Below, in pieces: positions 1 to 10,763 of a stretch of 29,652 bases of DNA. Numbering within the stretch: position 1 is the first letter of the stretch; each line of letters starts with the position of its first letter. The notes under the pieces were generated by a model. The model was not told where the DNA came from and searched no databases. It saw only the letters and a list, made by a program, of their open reading frames with translations. Both the position numbers and the translations under genes were made by a program. Location of the stretch: NCBI RefSeq assembly GCF_000611645.1, contig NW_014013349.1:2981-32632 (forward strand), in the 5' to 3' direction. This DNA is from Monoraphidium neglectum. Lineage: Eukaryota; Chlorophyta; Chlorophyceae; Sphaeropleales; Selenastraceae.

Positions 1-1640
1 GAGGTCGTGGGTATCCCTTCGTGATCTCCGAGGCAAGCGGCCCTTGCCACCCCCCCCCCCTCTCTTGTCGCGTGGGGCCACCGGTCGGGCCGCTGACGGC
101 GCGGCGCCCCAGCGGGCGGAGAGCGGTCATCACGAGTGTGCATGCCGCCGCGTCATGCGCGACGGCCTCCCCTTCCAAGGCGTGTGAGCAGTGTTTCTGC
201 ATCTGTGCCCGCACGCTACCCTTTGCCGCCTGAACACATTTCCAGCTCGGCCCCGGCGCCCAGCGCCTCGCGGCTTCTTTCTCCCACATTGCCTGCACAG
301 AGCCTTTCAGGGAGGCTGAGAGCGAGGCGAAATAGAGCAAGAATTGCGGCGTGCCCCGCCGCGCCTGCGCCTCCCAAGGCGGCTGTGCGCCCCACGCGCC
401 CCGCGAGTGCGCCTCGCGCCGACGAGCCCAAGCGGCCTGCTGCCAGAGAGGAGGCGTCGCGGGGCCTCGCCGGCTTGAGGCTCGAGCACGAATCATTTTG
501 CCACTGGTGTGCGTGCTGTGCGCGCCCTGTCGTGAATCCAATCCGGATCACCCCCGCCGCGGCTCACGCGTAGTGCACATTGAGAGTCAAAGGGGGTGGA
601 TTCAACACGGTTGCCGGGTGCATTCAAGGGTGGAGCGATTTTGCTCGCGGCATCGAAAACCGTCAACAAACGCCACTGCAGTGCACCGGCGTTCTCACGG
701 TAGCGCAGTGCGTGTGTGATGGCTGGCCTCCCATTTGTGGCGGCGCGAGGCCGTCGGGAGCCCTGTGCGCCGGTTGTGGCTGTATCAGTTGTCAGATCTG
801 GCGAATGACCGCCGCCTCGCGTGGGGCCAATTGCCGCGTGACGCTGCCTGTGATTGCTGTCCCACCAGCCGGCCTCAGCCACTGTGTTGCGACGTTGGTT
901 TGCCCCCGGTTGCGCACAAGCAATAACCTGCCCGCCGCATGTCCCTGCACAGTAACAAGCCGTTTCGACATTATCACTGCTGATGCATGCTGTGGCATGG
1001 CACATCGTCCTGCTTTTTGGTTGGAGTGTTGCAATGGTGCCCAGGGGGTGGAGGCTCGACGTGACGTGCAGGCGTGTGGGCTGGCCTGCTGATGCGTCAA
1101 AAGGTTGCCAATTGCAGACTCTGATTCGAAACAGACACTAGGGGATGCTGATTTGTCAGGGAGATGGAGTGGCACCAATGGATTGAGTCAGGCGAGCCTG
1201 CTGCACGTATTGCAAGGCCAGGTTCTCATGCGTAAGCAAAGGTGGGCTCCAGTATCCCCCTTCTTGAACGAACTTGACCTTGCACACAGTTCCACAAGCA
1301 CATGCAAATGCGCGTGCACACGCACTGCCACCTGCAGGCAGGCAGTCAACCAGAGTTTCAGAAGAAAGGAGCACAAACCAGCCTGATGGCTGAAGGATGT
1401 CAGAAGGCTCGCCGCTGGCTGCCCCACCCCAGCCCTGATGGCCGGCTCAACACAACCAATCACGACAGTGCGTTGCCTTGTGCCAAGTTGTGCACATCCT
1501 CTTAGCTTGCTGTCACACCTACCAAGCAGCTTCTTGACCACCATGTACGTATCTGCAAGGTCCTCGGCCTACGCCTCCCAACCACGCACGCAAACAACCT
1601 TTTGCTCTGCTCAGCTCAGCTGAGACCATGGTTCTTGTTG
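1..1640. other. Left-end region without a recognisable gene
   Basis: No reading frame here resembles a known family, and I see no convincing exon chain. The left 292 bases are open on the minus strand to the window edge behind a possible acceptor (CAG at 295-293), but codon use is mixed. The rest is mixed-composition sequence downstream of the minus-strand glycoprotein gene. It contains homopolymer C runs near position 50. Confidence 0.6.
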
Positions 1641-1652
1641 AGTATCCAAAGC

Positions 1653-1657
1653 TTACA
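1653..1657 (-). terminator. Poly(A) signal TGTAA of the secreted glycoprotein gene
   Basis: TTACA on the plus strand reads TGTAA on the minus strand, the usual chlorophyte poly(A) signal. It lies about 450 bases after the stop codon at 2108, so the 3' UTR would run from 2107 to roughly 1640. No other TGTAA was noticed nearer the stop. Confidence 0.5.
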
Positions 1658-2066
1658 AGTGGCCGTCTGCATATGTTCGCCGACAGACAAGAATTGCCAG
1701 TGCCCAGCTGCGCCACAAAGGGCTTCACGACCTCAAGTTGAGGTTGGGAACATGCTGCTGTGAAGGGTGCACAGGTTGAAATGTTCTCTATGATAGGCAG
1801 GTGACGGTTAGTAAGTGTCAGGGAAGGCAGAAGGTGGTTCCATGGCCGGCGTGTTGCCAAGTTGAGTCAGCAGTGAGGTGAGCACGCGCTCACGGGAAGA
1901 GATGAGCCGGGACAACGTCTGAGGCGAAGAAGTAAGGCCCGTTGACCAGCGGGCTCGTTTGGGATATTCCTCCACAGCGGCTGGCAGCGCCGTGTATGCA
2001 CAGTGCAGCCAGCTGCTTGGCGAGTTTGTCAGCAGCGCCCACGGGTCGTGTTTCGTCGTGCTCCCT

Positions 2067-2103
2067 CACTGGGCACGCCTCTGCCAGAGGCGTGCCCCCA
2101 GTG
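2067..2103 (-). repeat. Strong hairpin immediately after the stop codon
   Basis: An inverted repeat lies four bases after the TGA at 2110-2108. Bases 2073-2083 pair perfectly with 2085-2095 (GCACGCCTCTG / CAGAGGCGTGC). Bases 2067-2072 pair with 2098-2103 (CACTGG / CCAGTG) after a two-base bulge. This gives 17 GC-rich base pairs and a minimal loop. It would form in the transcript as a 3' UTR hairpin. Its role is unknown. Confidence 0.75.
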
Positions 2104-2107
2104 GGCT

Positions 2108-5100
2108 TCACCACCCGCAGCCGCCCCGCTTGGCGCAGCGCCGCCATCGGGCCTTGTACTCGGCATCAAAGGGTGTCAGCAGGGGCGCCCCTGACGCCTC
2201 GGAGGCGCTGCAGATGACCGGCACGAGGGGCGGGGAGTGTGTCACGCAGTCGGGTGACCCGTGGCTGCGTGAGACTCACAGCCCCCGGCAGCCTGAGGGG
2301 AATTCAATGACAGACTCAAGCACGAGTAACTGGGAGGTGCAGTCGGTGGGGCTGCCGCGCCCTCCACGGCCCACACACTCACTTGTAAATTGCGTCGCAC
2401 GCACGCGCCATGACGTCGCCGCCCGTCTTGCCCCCCACAAGGGCGCTCATCACCGCTGCCGGCTCGTCCAGCCTGCAGAGTGATATGTTTGCGGCGCGTC
2501 CGGCGTCTCACTGTGTAGCACAGCACAGCGCGTCCGAACACAGCTTGCTGAGCCGAACCCAAGAGGATGCTGCTAAACCTCAGCTTGCTCTGCACGCGAG
2601 CCCTGTCCTGGTCGCGGCGCGCGGGCTCATCCCGGTCCAAACACGACCAAGCACATTGTGCTCAGTACCGGCGGGCTCTCACCTGAGCGCCATGCGGATG
2701 GCCAGCCCCACCGGGTTGAGGTCCATCCAGAGGCTCGTCTCATTCTCCCCCATCTTGAAGTCCTGCAGCCGCACCTTGCACACAAACGGCGTCAGCCAGC
2801 CGTACCACCTCACCCCCGCGCGCGCCCCGGTCGCGTTGACGCGCCCCGGCACAGACTCCAGCCACGCCCGCAGCCGCGCGGCCTGGGCCTCCCGGCGCGC
2901 CTCGGGTAGCGCTGCGAGGGCCGCCTTGACGGCCGCGACGCTGGTGAAGCGGCGGGCGTCGATCCTCAGGAGGGCCGGGTCGACGGCGCCGGCGGGGGCG
3001 GCTGACAGCAGCTGCGTGATCTGGACCACGGGGTCAAGGGTCGTGCCGATCTGGGTGAACGGCATCTTGAGCGTCGAGTTGCAGGCCATCTCTGCAGCCG
3101 TGGGGTCGAGAAGCGGGGCAGCGGGGCGAGGCAAGGTTGGTCATCATCGACGCTCTGCAATCGTGGTGCGTATCATGGTCTCTTGCGCTTGTGGTTGAGG
3201 GTGGCAGGGGGGGGGGATGGGGGCGCCAGGCTGCGCAGCAGGTGGGTTGCTCATTTGCGGCTGGGCGGCTCAAGCGCAGAGCCGCTGCGTGTCTGTACGG
3301 CTGCAGTTCAGGGAGCATCTCCTGCTGCTTGTGGCAGCGCCGGGCCACCCACCTGGTGCGTAGACCACGGCGCACATTCGGGCAACCCACGAGGACATCT
3401 TGTCCTGCGGTGGTGGCAGGGGTTACCACGCACGGTATTCACTGTGATGGCACATGCCAGCTGTCACCAGCAGCCTCTTGGTGCGCAAGAGGTCTCTCTC
3501 CTGCGTTCACACGCACGCACGCACGCACACACACACACACGCACGCACGCACACTCACACACACACACACACACACACAGAGTCGCACATGCACGTGCAC
3601 ACACACAGACACATACGTGCATGATCACACATCGGGGTGCGCGTGGTCTCCAACTGTCCCTCGTGCCTGGCTCCAGCCTCAGCTCCCCAACACGCAGAAC
3701 CAAAAGAATACAGTCTTGGCCTGCGAGCTGCAGGCCAAGGCCGCCAGCGAGCCACCCCGCAGACATACAGACCGTCAACCACCTGAATCCAACCCACCTG
3801 GTTGAATGCAGCCCGGTACCTCGGGTCGGTCCTCATCGCCTCGGCAATGATGGCACCCGGCTCCCCGGTCACCAGCCGCCCCCCCTCCTCCTCGTCATAG
3901 CCCCCGAGGTACATTATCTTGGTGCCGTTGGCGTCCCACGACGTCGACAGCGTCGGCTGCTCGATGGCATTGTCGAAAGCGAGGGAGGCGTTGTAGGCCA
4001 CGGCCGCCACCACCATCCCCCAGGGCTTGAACCCGGCGGCCGCGGCGGACAGCGGGGAGACGACCATGCCAAACGGGCAGACGGCGTCCTTCCAAGTGGT
4101 CGGGATTGCTGCAAGCGCCGCCCGCGGCTGCTCGCACATCTTGGAGGGGAGGGACTCCAGCAGGCGCTGCGCAATGGGCTGCAGGGCGGGGGGCAGGTAG
4201 GCCTGCGCCTTGGCCACCTTGGCGTCGCCCAGGGCGGTGAACCTGCGGCCAGGCGGTGGCGCCGCGTGACCGCGTGTCGAGCACCGCAGCCGGCACATCA
4301 GCCGCCACATCACCCGTCACAGCCGCCGCCACAACAGCTGGTTGACGCCGCAGCAAGCTCTGCTCAAAACATGGACTGTGGCGCGTGCTAATGACCCTGC
4401 ACGTCCTTCCTTTGCAGCCATTGCCTCTGCTGGCGGCATCCCGCACAGCATGGCGCCGCCCCTCTCATGAGCTCACCGCTGGAACGACCGCACCAGCAGG
4501 CGGTACAGCAGGTTGGACCCCTCATACTCCACTCCCTTGCCGCCCTGAACCCGCGTCTGGTTGCCGGCCGCCTTGGGGGCCGCCGCGCCCCGCCAGGTAA
4601 ACGGCGCGCCCGCGCGCGCCAGGAAGCCCTGCCAATAGGTGGGCGCAGCCTTGGACACGTGCGCGGCAAAGGCGCCGCCAAGGGCAGACGTGAGGTTGGC
4701 GCCCTTGGGCAGCTTGAGACCGCACGCCTTGACAGGGTCCAGCAGGACCCCGCACAGCCGCGCCTGCAGCGCCGCGGCCTGGGTGGCGTTCCCGCCCTTT
4801 GCCAGCAGCGCCGCCGCGCCGCCGGCCGTGCGCGGGGACGCGGCGAGCAAGTCCAGGGCGGCGCGCTGGCTCGAGGGGCGCGGCAGCAGGGCGGCGGCAG
4901 CCTTGAGAGGGCACAGCTGGTCCGCCAGCTGCAGGGGCACCTGCGCCAGCCCCTTGGCTCCAAGCTGGCACAGCTGCGTGGGCAGGGTGTCGGCCCACGC
5001 TGACAGCGCGGGCAGCACCTGCGGAGCACGGCACGGCGCGGCACAAGTCGCAGCAGGCAAGGTGGTTTGGTGTAGCAAGCATGCGCTGCTGCTTCAGGCT

Positions 5101-5294
5101 TGGGGCGTGAACGACTGGCAAATTTGCAAGGCAAGGGGCGTGAGTACCAGGCGCAGCGGCGGCGCACGCACCGGGTCTGGGAGGGCAGAGCGAACCCAGC
5201 GCAGGTGCAGCGGCAGGCCGACCGCGTGCGCGCCGTGCGCAGCCAGCAGCACTGTCAGCGCCACCACCAGCAGAAGGGCCCCATTGCGTTCCAT
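2108..5294 (-). CDS. Secreted N-glycosylated protein of unknown function (six exons)
   Basis: Exons in transcription order are 5294-5148, 5018-4477, 4242-3798, 3089-2683, 2472-2383 and 2207-2108. All junctions are GT-AG and all phases close, giving about 576 residues. The first ~24 residues form a signal peptide: a short MERNG head, the hydrophobic run ALLLVVALTVLLAA, then a cleavage-like AHA. The mature chain has scattered cysteines and nine N-x-S/T sequons, one of them (NAS) created by the last splice junction. I see no transmembrane anchor. It probably ends up in the secretory pathway or the cell wall. The C-terminus is short and basic, ending in RRCAKRGGCGW. I do not recognise the family. 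The gene is first in a tandem of minus-strand genes. Intron 3 (3797-3090) holds a long AC repeat. The start is the only ATG that opens the signal peptide. Exon boundaries are well supported; function is open. Confidence 0.8.
3508..3612. repeat. (AC)n/(ACGC)n microsatellite in an intron
   Basis: About 105 bases of alternating AC with interspersed ACGC units, inside intron 3 of the secreted glycoprotein gene. On the sense (minus) strand it reads as a GT-rich tract upstream of the exon 4 acceptor at 3089. Alternating purine-pyrimidine DNA of this kind can adopt Z-form and is length-variable. Confidence 0.95.
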
Positions 5295-5480
5295 AGTCTT
5301 TTTTATATGAGCTTGTGCTATGTCGAGTTTGACTTGCGCGAGCTGCAAGCGCGCTCAGAACATGATACTGCAGCTGGACAGGCCGCGCACTTCTATATCG
5401 CGCATATTATAAAGAAGAGTCACTGTTCTGTAATATAAACAGCAAGACGACAGTCGTCGTGCTCAAGTTGTGTGCAGTGC
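5295..5480 (-). promoter_or_regulatory. Probable promoter and 5' leader of the secreted glycoprotein gene
   Basis: This AT-richer stretch lies just upstream of the ATG at 5294. On the minus strand a TTTATAAT-like element is centred near 5408, about 110 bases before the ATG, and a TATAAAAAA run lies within 15 bases of it. The first is better placed for a core promoter. No transcription start can be fixed from sequence alone. Confidence 0.35.
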
Positions 5481-5805
5481 AGCTGCCCAGCAATCCACCG
5501 GCTGGCTCCCCCCCACCCCCCTCATCAGGAGCAGCCGACCCCTGCCTCAGAGGGACTGGCAGCCGTACAGCCCTTTGCAGGTGGTATATACATACATATA
5601 GAGCCTATCACCTTTGATTTTCAGCCAAACTGCCAAAACAAACACTTGCATTCCAGTGCGCAACCGGACCCATTGCTGCCAGAGCCCCCACATGTGCCCC
5701 CATTGGAACACAGCAGGGGTGGTGCTCCCTCCTTGAGGCTACTGACGAGCTTAGTTGCATGGCAGGCGTGGTTTGAATGCGGCACCGTGGCTGTGACAGA
5801 CGACC

Positions 5806-5810
5806 TTACA
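5806..5810 (-). terminator. Poly(A) signal TGTAA of the pseudouridine synthase gene
   Basis: TTACA on the plus strand reads TGTAA on the minus strand, about 180 bases after the stop codon at 5989. It is the only such signal I noticed close to the stop. The predicted 3' end is near 5795. Confidence 0.6.
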
Positions 5811-5988
5811 GTTGCTGCATGCGTCCATCGTGGCACATTGCTGGGGGCATGAGGGGGCAGGGGCGGCCGGGTGGAGTTGCAAGAAACAACCATGAAGGGG
5901 TCATGTGAGCTTGCAAAGTCCGTGTGACAGTTTGAATCAATGAAGGCCTATTCAAATATTGAAATGCAGCAGTGAACCGCCGTCAGCG

Positions 5989-7263
5989 TTACCCCCCACC
6001 CACTTCGCCGCCGCCGCCCCCTTCGAGCAGCCGGTCCAATTCTTGCAGCAGCTGCAGAAAATCGGGAGGCAGCTGCGCCTCAAAGTGAAGCCGCTCCCCG
6101 GTAAAAGGGTGGTCAAACCCCAGCGTGAGAGCGTGCAGCGCGGGGCGGCCGAATGCGTCAAGGGCGGCCTTGATGCCGGGAACGAGGCTGGCGCGCCGGC
6201 CGGCGAGCGCGCGGGCGGCGGCAGCATTGCCGGGGCTGTACGTGTCATCCGCCACGAGTGGGTTGCCCATGTGTTTTGCATGGACCCTGCGAGACACAAG
6301 GGTTCGACGCAAGTGGCCAAAGGGCCGGGTAGAGTGGGGTGTCGTGTTGTGTAATGCTGCATCCCCGGGCCACGCCCCGTACGCGTTGCAAATCATTTGA
6401 TTTGTGGCGGTGCAGCCGCTCCCGTGTCACAGCTCAAGCGATAACAAATATTTCAAGTCAGTTATCCAAGGGATGTGCGCGAAGCCATGAATGGCTCATT
6501 TCAGGCCACATCGCATGGGGAATGTGCCCCCCCCCTGCATCCCTGCATCCACCTGATCTGGTGGGTACGCCCCGTCTCCAGCTTCCACTCGACCAGCGCC
6601 GCCGCGCCGCCCCCGACCCGCCGCAGCAGGCGGTAGTTGCTGGCCGCCGTCCTGCCCCTGGCGGCGCCATAGCCCAGCGCCGTCATGCGCAGGCGGTCCC
6701 GGGGGTCGCGGGCGATGTTGGTCGCGACACGGCCGTTGGGGGTGGAGGGTGCCCCCAGGGTGACTGATTGGTAGATACGCGAGACCTGCCGGGCGGGGCG
6801 AGGAGCAGAAAGAGGAGGGAGATTTTGTGGTGGCTTACAACTCTTGGTGTGCAGGCGTGTTGGACAGGTGCAGAGCGGCAGCAAGGAACTGACATCAAGA
6901 CTGTAATCCTCGACCACAGCTATTTACAGCACCCCGCTGGCATCGGCGCCACGGCTGGCCAGCCGAGCTTGAGTGTGTCATCATCATCATCATTTATCCG
7001 TGATCCCGGCGCCCCCCACCAAGCCTCTGCCGGCAGCTCACCGTCCGCGCCTTGAACTGCTCACACAGCCGCGTGTGGGCCAGGTCGTCCTTGGCCACCA
7101 CCATGAGGCCGCTGGTGCCCTTGTCCAGACGGTGGACGATGCCCGGCCGCAGCACGCCCGGCGGCGGCGCCGGCGACGCAGCCACCGCTGCAGCATCCAC
7201 TGCCCCTGCCCCAGGTTTCTCTGGCAATCCGTTTCTTGCTGCTGCTGACGGTCTCGACGACTG

Positions 7264-7302
<39 letters not shown>

Positions 7303-9013
7303 TGATCGATCAAGCAGCTCCTCGGCCCCTTCTCCCTCGGCGTCAGCGTCTTCGTCATACAACTCTGACATGGGCGCACCAATGCGGTAAGAGGGCAATT
7401 GGCAGACCGGACAAACCACCCCAGCCGCAAGGCAGCACTCAGTCAAGGCTGCGGCCCCTCTCGTCACTTCAACCCCCCCCCCTTCAACTACGCCGCCTTG
7501 CCTTCCAACAATAAGAAATTCGATTGCACAACCAGACCCCATTTCCCCGTCACCAACCATCATCGCCATCATCGTCGTCACCCTCCGAGTCGCCCCCCGC
7601 CAGCAGCCCGCCGCCGCCCGCGCGCGCGCTGCCGCTGGCCACCGTCATGGGCGGCAGCCCGCAGTGCCCCAGCAGCGCGTTGACCAGGGTGCCACGCGAG
7701 TGGCCGGGGGACAGGTGGACCACCATGCCCGGGGCCTGCGGGGCGCGAGCGAATGCATGCGTGCATGCTTATGTGTCAACATGTGTGCAGGCGTGTAAAG
7801 CATGCGTAATTTTGGGGGAGGGGGCAGGCGCGGCCGGCTTGACATGACTCGTGAGGGAGCAAAGAGCGGCCTGACAGCGCGCACGGGCTGGTCAAACCAT
7901 TCCCATGCCGCAGCTGATCCCACCCCGAGGGACCCCGATTGCTGCCCCCCGCCCCCTGCCCTCCCTCACCTTGTTGACCACGATGAGGTGGCGGTCCTCG
8001 TAGACCACATCAAGCGGGATCGACTCAGGCTCAGCCTGGCGCCAAAATGAGGGGAAGATAAGCGGGCGCGATCCCATTGCAGAACATCAATTAGTGCGTG
8101 GGTCGAGGGCGTGCGGCCCGTGTTGAGGCTGGAAGCTGCTGGCGGAACAGGAGGCCCTCGAGAGGCGAGCCGCACGCGCGGGGCCGATACTGCACGCATT
8201 CGCAGGCCGGCTGTCTCACTTAAAAACGCCCACCAGGTGGGCGCTCTGCCCCGCAACCCGCAGCCCCCCTCTGCCTCACCGTGCACGGCTCCGGCGGCAG
8301 CAGGCTGCAGGCGACCTCGTCCCCCGCCCGCACGGTCGCCGAGGGCTTGGCCGCGGGGGCGCCGTTGACGCTGACGAGGCCAGCCCTGATGCTGGCCTGG
8401 ATCTTGGCGCGGCTGGCGTCCGGCAGCTGGGCAGACAGGTAGGCGTCCAGGCGGACCTTGGGCTGGGGAGGGCAGCCGCGGGGAAAGGTGGCGGGGCTCA
8501 AAGCAGGGCACAGGGGTTCGAGCAGAGGGGTTGGTGGCGGCGCGATCGAATGTTGTATACCGAGTCTTCTGAGTTAGTTGGCCGGGGCCCGCAGCAGCCA
8601 TTTGTGCGGAGGCACCACGCCGCAAATGCAGGGAGGCACGCACAACAGAAAGAAAGTGCAGGGGCCACTGCATCGCGCACCTTGCCGCCGAGCTGCTGAA
8701 GCGCCACCCGAAACGCAAAGGGCGTGTCGAGAGTGTCCTCCGCAGACGCAATGGTGCCATCTGATTGTGCTGCCGCTGCCAAGGTGCTGCTGCCGCCCCT
8801 GCTAGCCGATGTGGCGCAGCAGCGGGCGGCCTGCACTACCGCAGCATGATGTGCCGGCGGCTGCGCGCTCGCCCACGGGACGGAGCGGCTGGTGCAGGCG
8901 ACGGCGCGGCCACCGCCGCAGCGGCCGCGGCGCGGCGAGCACCAGCGCTGAGCAGCGGGTGCCCTACAATTGCAGATAACTTGGTGTAGCCTCAAACCAC
9001 GCCTCAGCAACAT
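5989..9013 (-). CDS. RluA-family RNA pseudouridine synthase with S4 domain, probably plastid
   Basis: Exons are 9013-8681, 8462-8280, 8035-7970, 7735-7582, 7364-7042, 6785-6553 and 6286-5989, about 529 residues. The enzyme isomerises uridine to pseudouridine in RNA. The first ~100 residues are basic and rich in Arg, Ala and Ser, like a plastid or mitochondrial leader. An S4 RNA-binding domain follows (from [19 protein letters not shown]). The catalytic domain has [13 protein letters not shown], then VVHLSPG, then the RluA active-site motif [10 protein letters not shown] (Asp near residue 326), and later [21 protein letters not shown]. Order and wording closely match the chloroplast-type plant enzyme (Arabidopsis RNA pseudouridine synthase 2 type). 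An acidic stretch plus 14 consecutive Gln is inserted before HRLDKGTSG. The exon 4 donor is uncertain: 7582 or 7558 both keep frame, and the longer form adds eight mostly acidic residues. The target uridine cannot be told from sequence. Confidence 0.9.
7261..7302 (-). repeat. CAG/CAA tract coding for 14 Gln in the pseudouridine synthase
   Basis: Fourteen consecutive Gln codons (CAG with two CAA interruptions) on the minus strand, inside exon 5. The tract follows an acidic segment at a position where plant homologues carry a variable acidic insert, so it probably sits in a surface loop. Confidence 0.95.
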
Positions 9014-9091
9014 CCAACGGATAGCCGCTTCTCTCGGTGCACTCTACACCGTCGGCAAGGTGTGGTCCATATGGTGTGCCCCGTAGCTACC

Positions 9092-9132
9092 TGCTGCCCC
9101 GGGGCAACAGGGGACCCTGCCCCGTTGCAACG
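9092..9132 (+). repeat. Left member of an imperfect inverted repeat pair
   Basis: TGCTGCCCC (9092-9100) and GCCCCGTTGCAACG (9119-9132) recur in inverse order and orientation at 11308-11316 and 11264-11277. The interior contains a local hairpin of its own, GCAAC and GGGG pairing with CCCC and GTTGC. Spacing between the blocks differs from the right copy. I found no target-site duplication outside. Confidence 0.55.
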
Positions 9133-9170
9133 CGAGCGGTACAGAAAGGTTGTTGGTGATGGTACAAACC

Positions 9171-10748
9171 TTATCCACAACAGATGTGGCCAAGCGGCGC
9201 GCAGACTGACTTGGACTGATGAATGATCTGAGCGATGCCGACTGGAGCCCCGAGCACGCTAGCGGCTCTGACAATGATACAAGCGTGACTAGGGGACTGT
9301 GTCAGGGCGGGCGGCGCGTGCCTAAGCTGCCTGGCGAGGATCAGATGCATGAGATGGACCCACTTGTGCCGGTCTTTGGCACAATTCAACACATGCCGCA
9401 TCATGGCAAGGCCCCCACGCTGCGAAGCCAGGGCGGCGGCCAAAGGAGCGGCAGGCATAACCAAGACGCCAGGCTCGCCATAAAATATCATCTCCATGCT
9501 CAGCGTCACAGCAGTGTCAGTCAGGTGCTGGCCAAAGTCAAACGAGCGCATGACGTGTGCATCCAACTCCTCGTGGTAGATCTGGCCCGAGGACAGCATG
9601 TACGTGTGGGGCAGCTCTTGTGCAAACTGCGTAGGCGCATGTGCAGCGTCGGCAAAGCGGCGTGCATCATCCACACTGACGAGGCCTCCCAGATTCCTTG
9701 CAAACTCATACGTGCGATCCCAAGGCGAGGGGGTTGCCGCAGGCTCAGCGCCTGGGCCCGCACCACTTGGGGGCTCGGCCAGCTCTGGCGTTGGGGATTG
9801 TGCACGATCTATACGCTGATCAGGATCAGACGAGCCCAAATCATCTTCTACATCACAACCCCCAACGTGGGCAGAACGTGTTGGGCGGCGTTCTGCTGTC
9901 GGGAGGGTGCTGCCCGCGGCTCCAGGTTTGCCGTTGTGGCAGCCCCGGATGGAGCAACTGCAATTGGAAGAGCAAGAGGTGCCGGCTTTGACGCACGGGC
10001 ATTTTCTGGTCTTGCAGCCTCCCTTGCAAGCACAAAAATGTGCCGCACCGACGGCGCACACAGCCGCTATCATTGCCGCTTCCAAAGTACAAGGGAGAGT
10101 GGGCCAGCTGGAGCACCCAGCAAGCTCGTAAGTAAGGGGCTTGAGGTCGCCACCTCTGATACGAGGCACCACTCCAGCCGCCATTCTCAGTGTGTACATG
10201 TTGCCAGTGCTGCGCTTCTGAACGACAGCCGGTACCCATTTGCGTGCATTCAGAGGCAAGCGCTTGGCCAGTTTGTCACCGATGTGGACCTTGACGGTGT
10301 CCCCAACCTGGTACTGTGGCGCCCCCTTGTTTTTCTCGCGTCGAGCGTTGGCCCTGCGCTGCTTGAAAAGGCTGAGGTCGGCGCGCATTTGCGCCGTGGC
10401 TTGGTCTCGCTGTCCGAGCGCGTCTGCCGTGCACACTGGCGGCTTGCCGCTGGCCAACCGAAGCATGCTCACAAATTCAAGGCCGTGGTGGCTCAAGCCT
10501 GCCAAGAGCACGCGGATGGGTGCAATAGGTGTGGGGCGTTGGTACATCTTCGGGGAGGAGGCGAGAGATGCCGACTCGTCTCTCCCGTGCAGGACAACAT
10601 CCGCAAACATGCTGCCGGGACACCTTGCTGGCTCTATCACGGTGTCTGGCGGGCAGCAGCAGCGATGGCTGCAACAGAGTGTGGCGGTGACAGTCCGGTA
10701 GCGGGGCAGCGCAGCTGAGCACCAAAGCACGCAAACCTGTGTAGGCAA
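9171..10748 (-). pseudogene. Integrase C-terminal-like ORF with tesmin/TSO1-type CXC motif, probably a transposon remnant
   Basis: One uninterrupted minus-strand frame of about 525 codons. The first in-frame ATG is at 10610, so the protein proper would be about 479 residues. The part read from about 10370 to 10150 resembles the SH3-like tail of retroelement or Ginger-type integrases: a basic helix (QRRANARREKN), then YQVGDTVKVHIGD, KWVPAVVQKRSTGNMYTL. It is followed at 10034-9933 by a cysteine cluster (CACKGGC, KCPC, C-x3-CSC, GCHN) like the CXC domain of tesmin/TSO1 proteins and of KRBA2/SCAND3-type integrases. The C-terminal ~200 residues match nothing I know. The DDE catalytic core is missing, no TGTAA follows, and no exon chain leads in. 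I read it as a 5'-truncated transposon fragment. A domesticated DNA-binding protein is the alternative. Confidence 0.5.
9933..10034 (-). other. CXC (tesmin/TSO1-like) cysteine cluster
   Basis: Within 34 residues there are nine Cys spaced C-x-C-x3-C-x4-C-x-C-x6-C-x3-C-x-C-x4-C followed by HN. This is close to one CXC repeat, a zinc-binding DNA-contact module. Only one copy is present; plant CPP/TSO1 factors normally have two, while transposon integrases carry one. Confidence 0.6.
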
Positions 10749-10763
10749 GTGCAGATACTTTCT

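Noticed and set aside
3508..3612. CRISPR-like or satellite array
   Set aside because: The repeat is a simple dinucleotide/tetranucleotide microsatellite without spacers, inside a nuclear intron.
3183..4391. 402-codon plus-strand open frame
   Set aside because: It runs across the AC microsatellite and is antisense to exon 3 of the glycoprotein gene, whose splice phases close perfectly.
5621..5893. 90-codon minus-strand frame upstream of the glycoprotein gene
   Set aside because: It overlaps the predicted 3' UTR and poly(A) signal of the pseudouridine synthase gene and has no recognisable features.
9219..10718. 499-codon plus-strand open frame opposite the integrase-like ORF
   Set aside because: Its translation has no recognisable domain, whereas the opposite strand encodes the integrase tail and CXC cluster. 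GC-rich DNA with a biased sense frame often leaves the antisense frame open.
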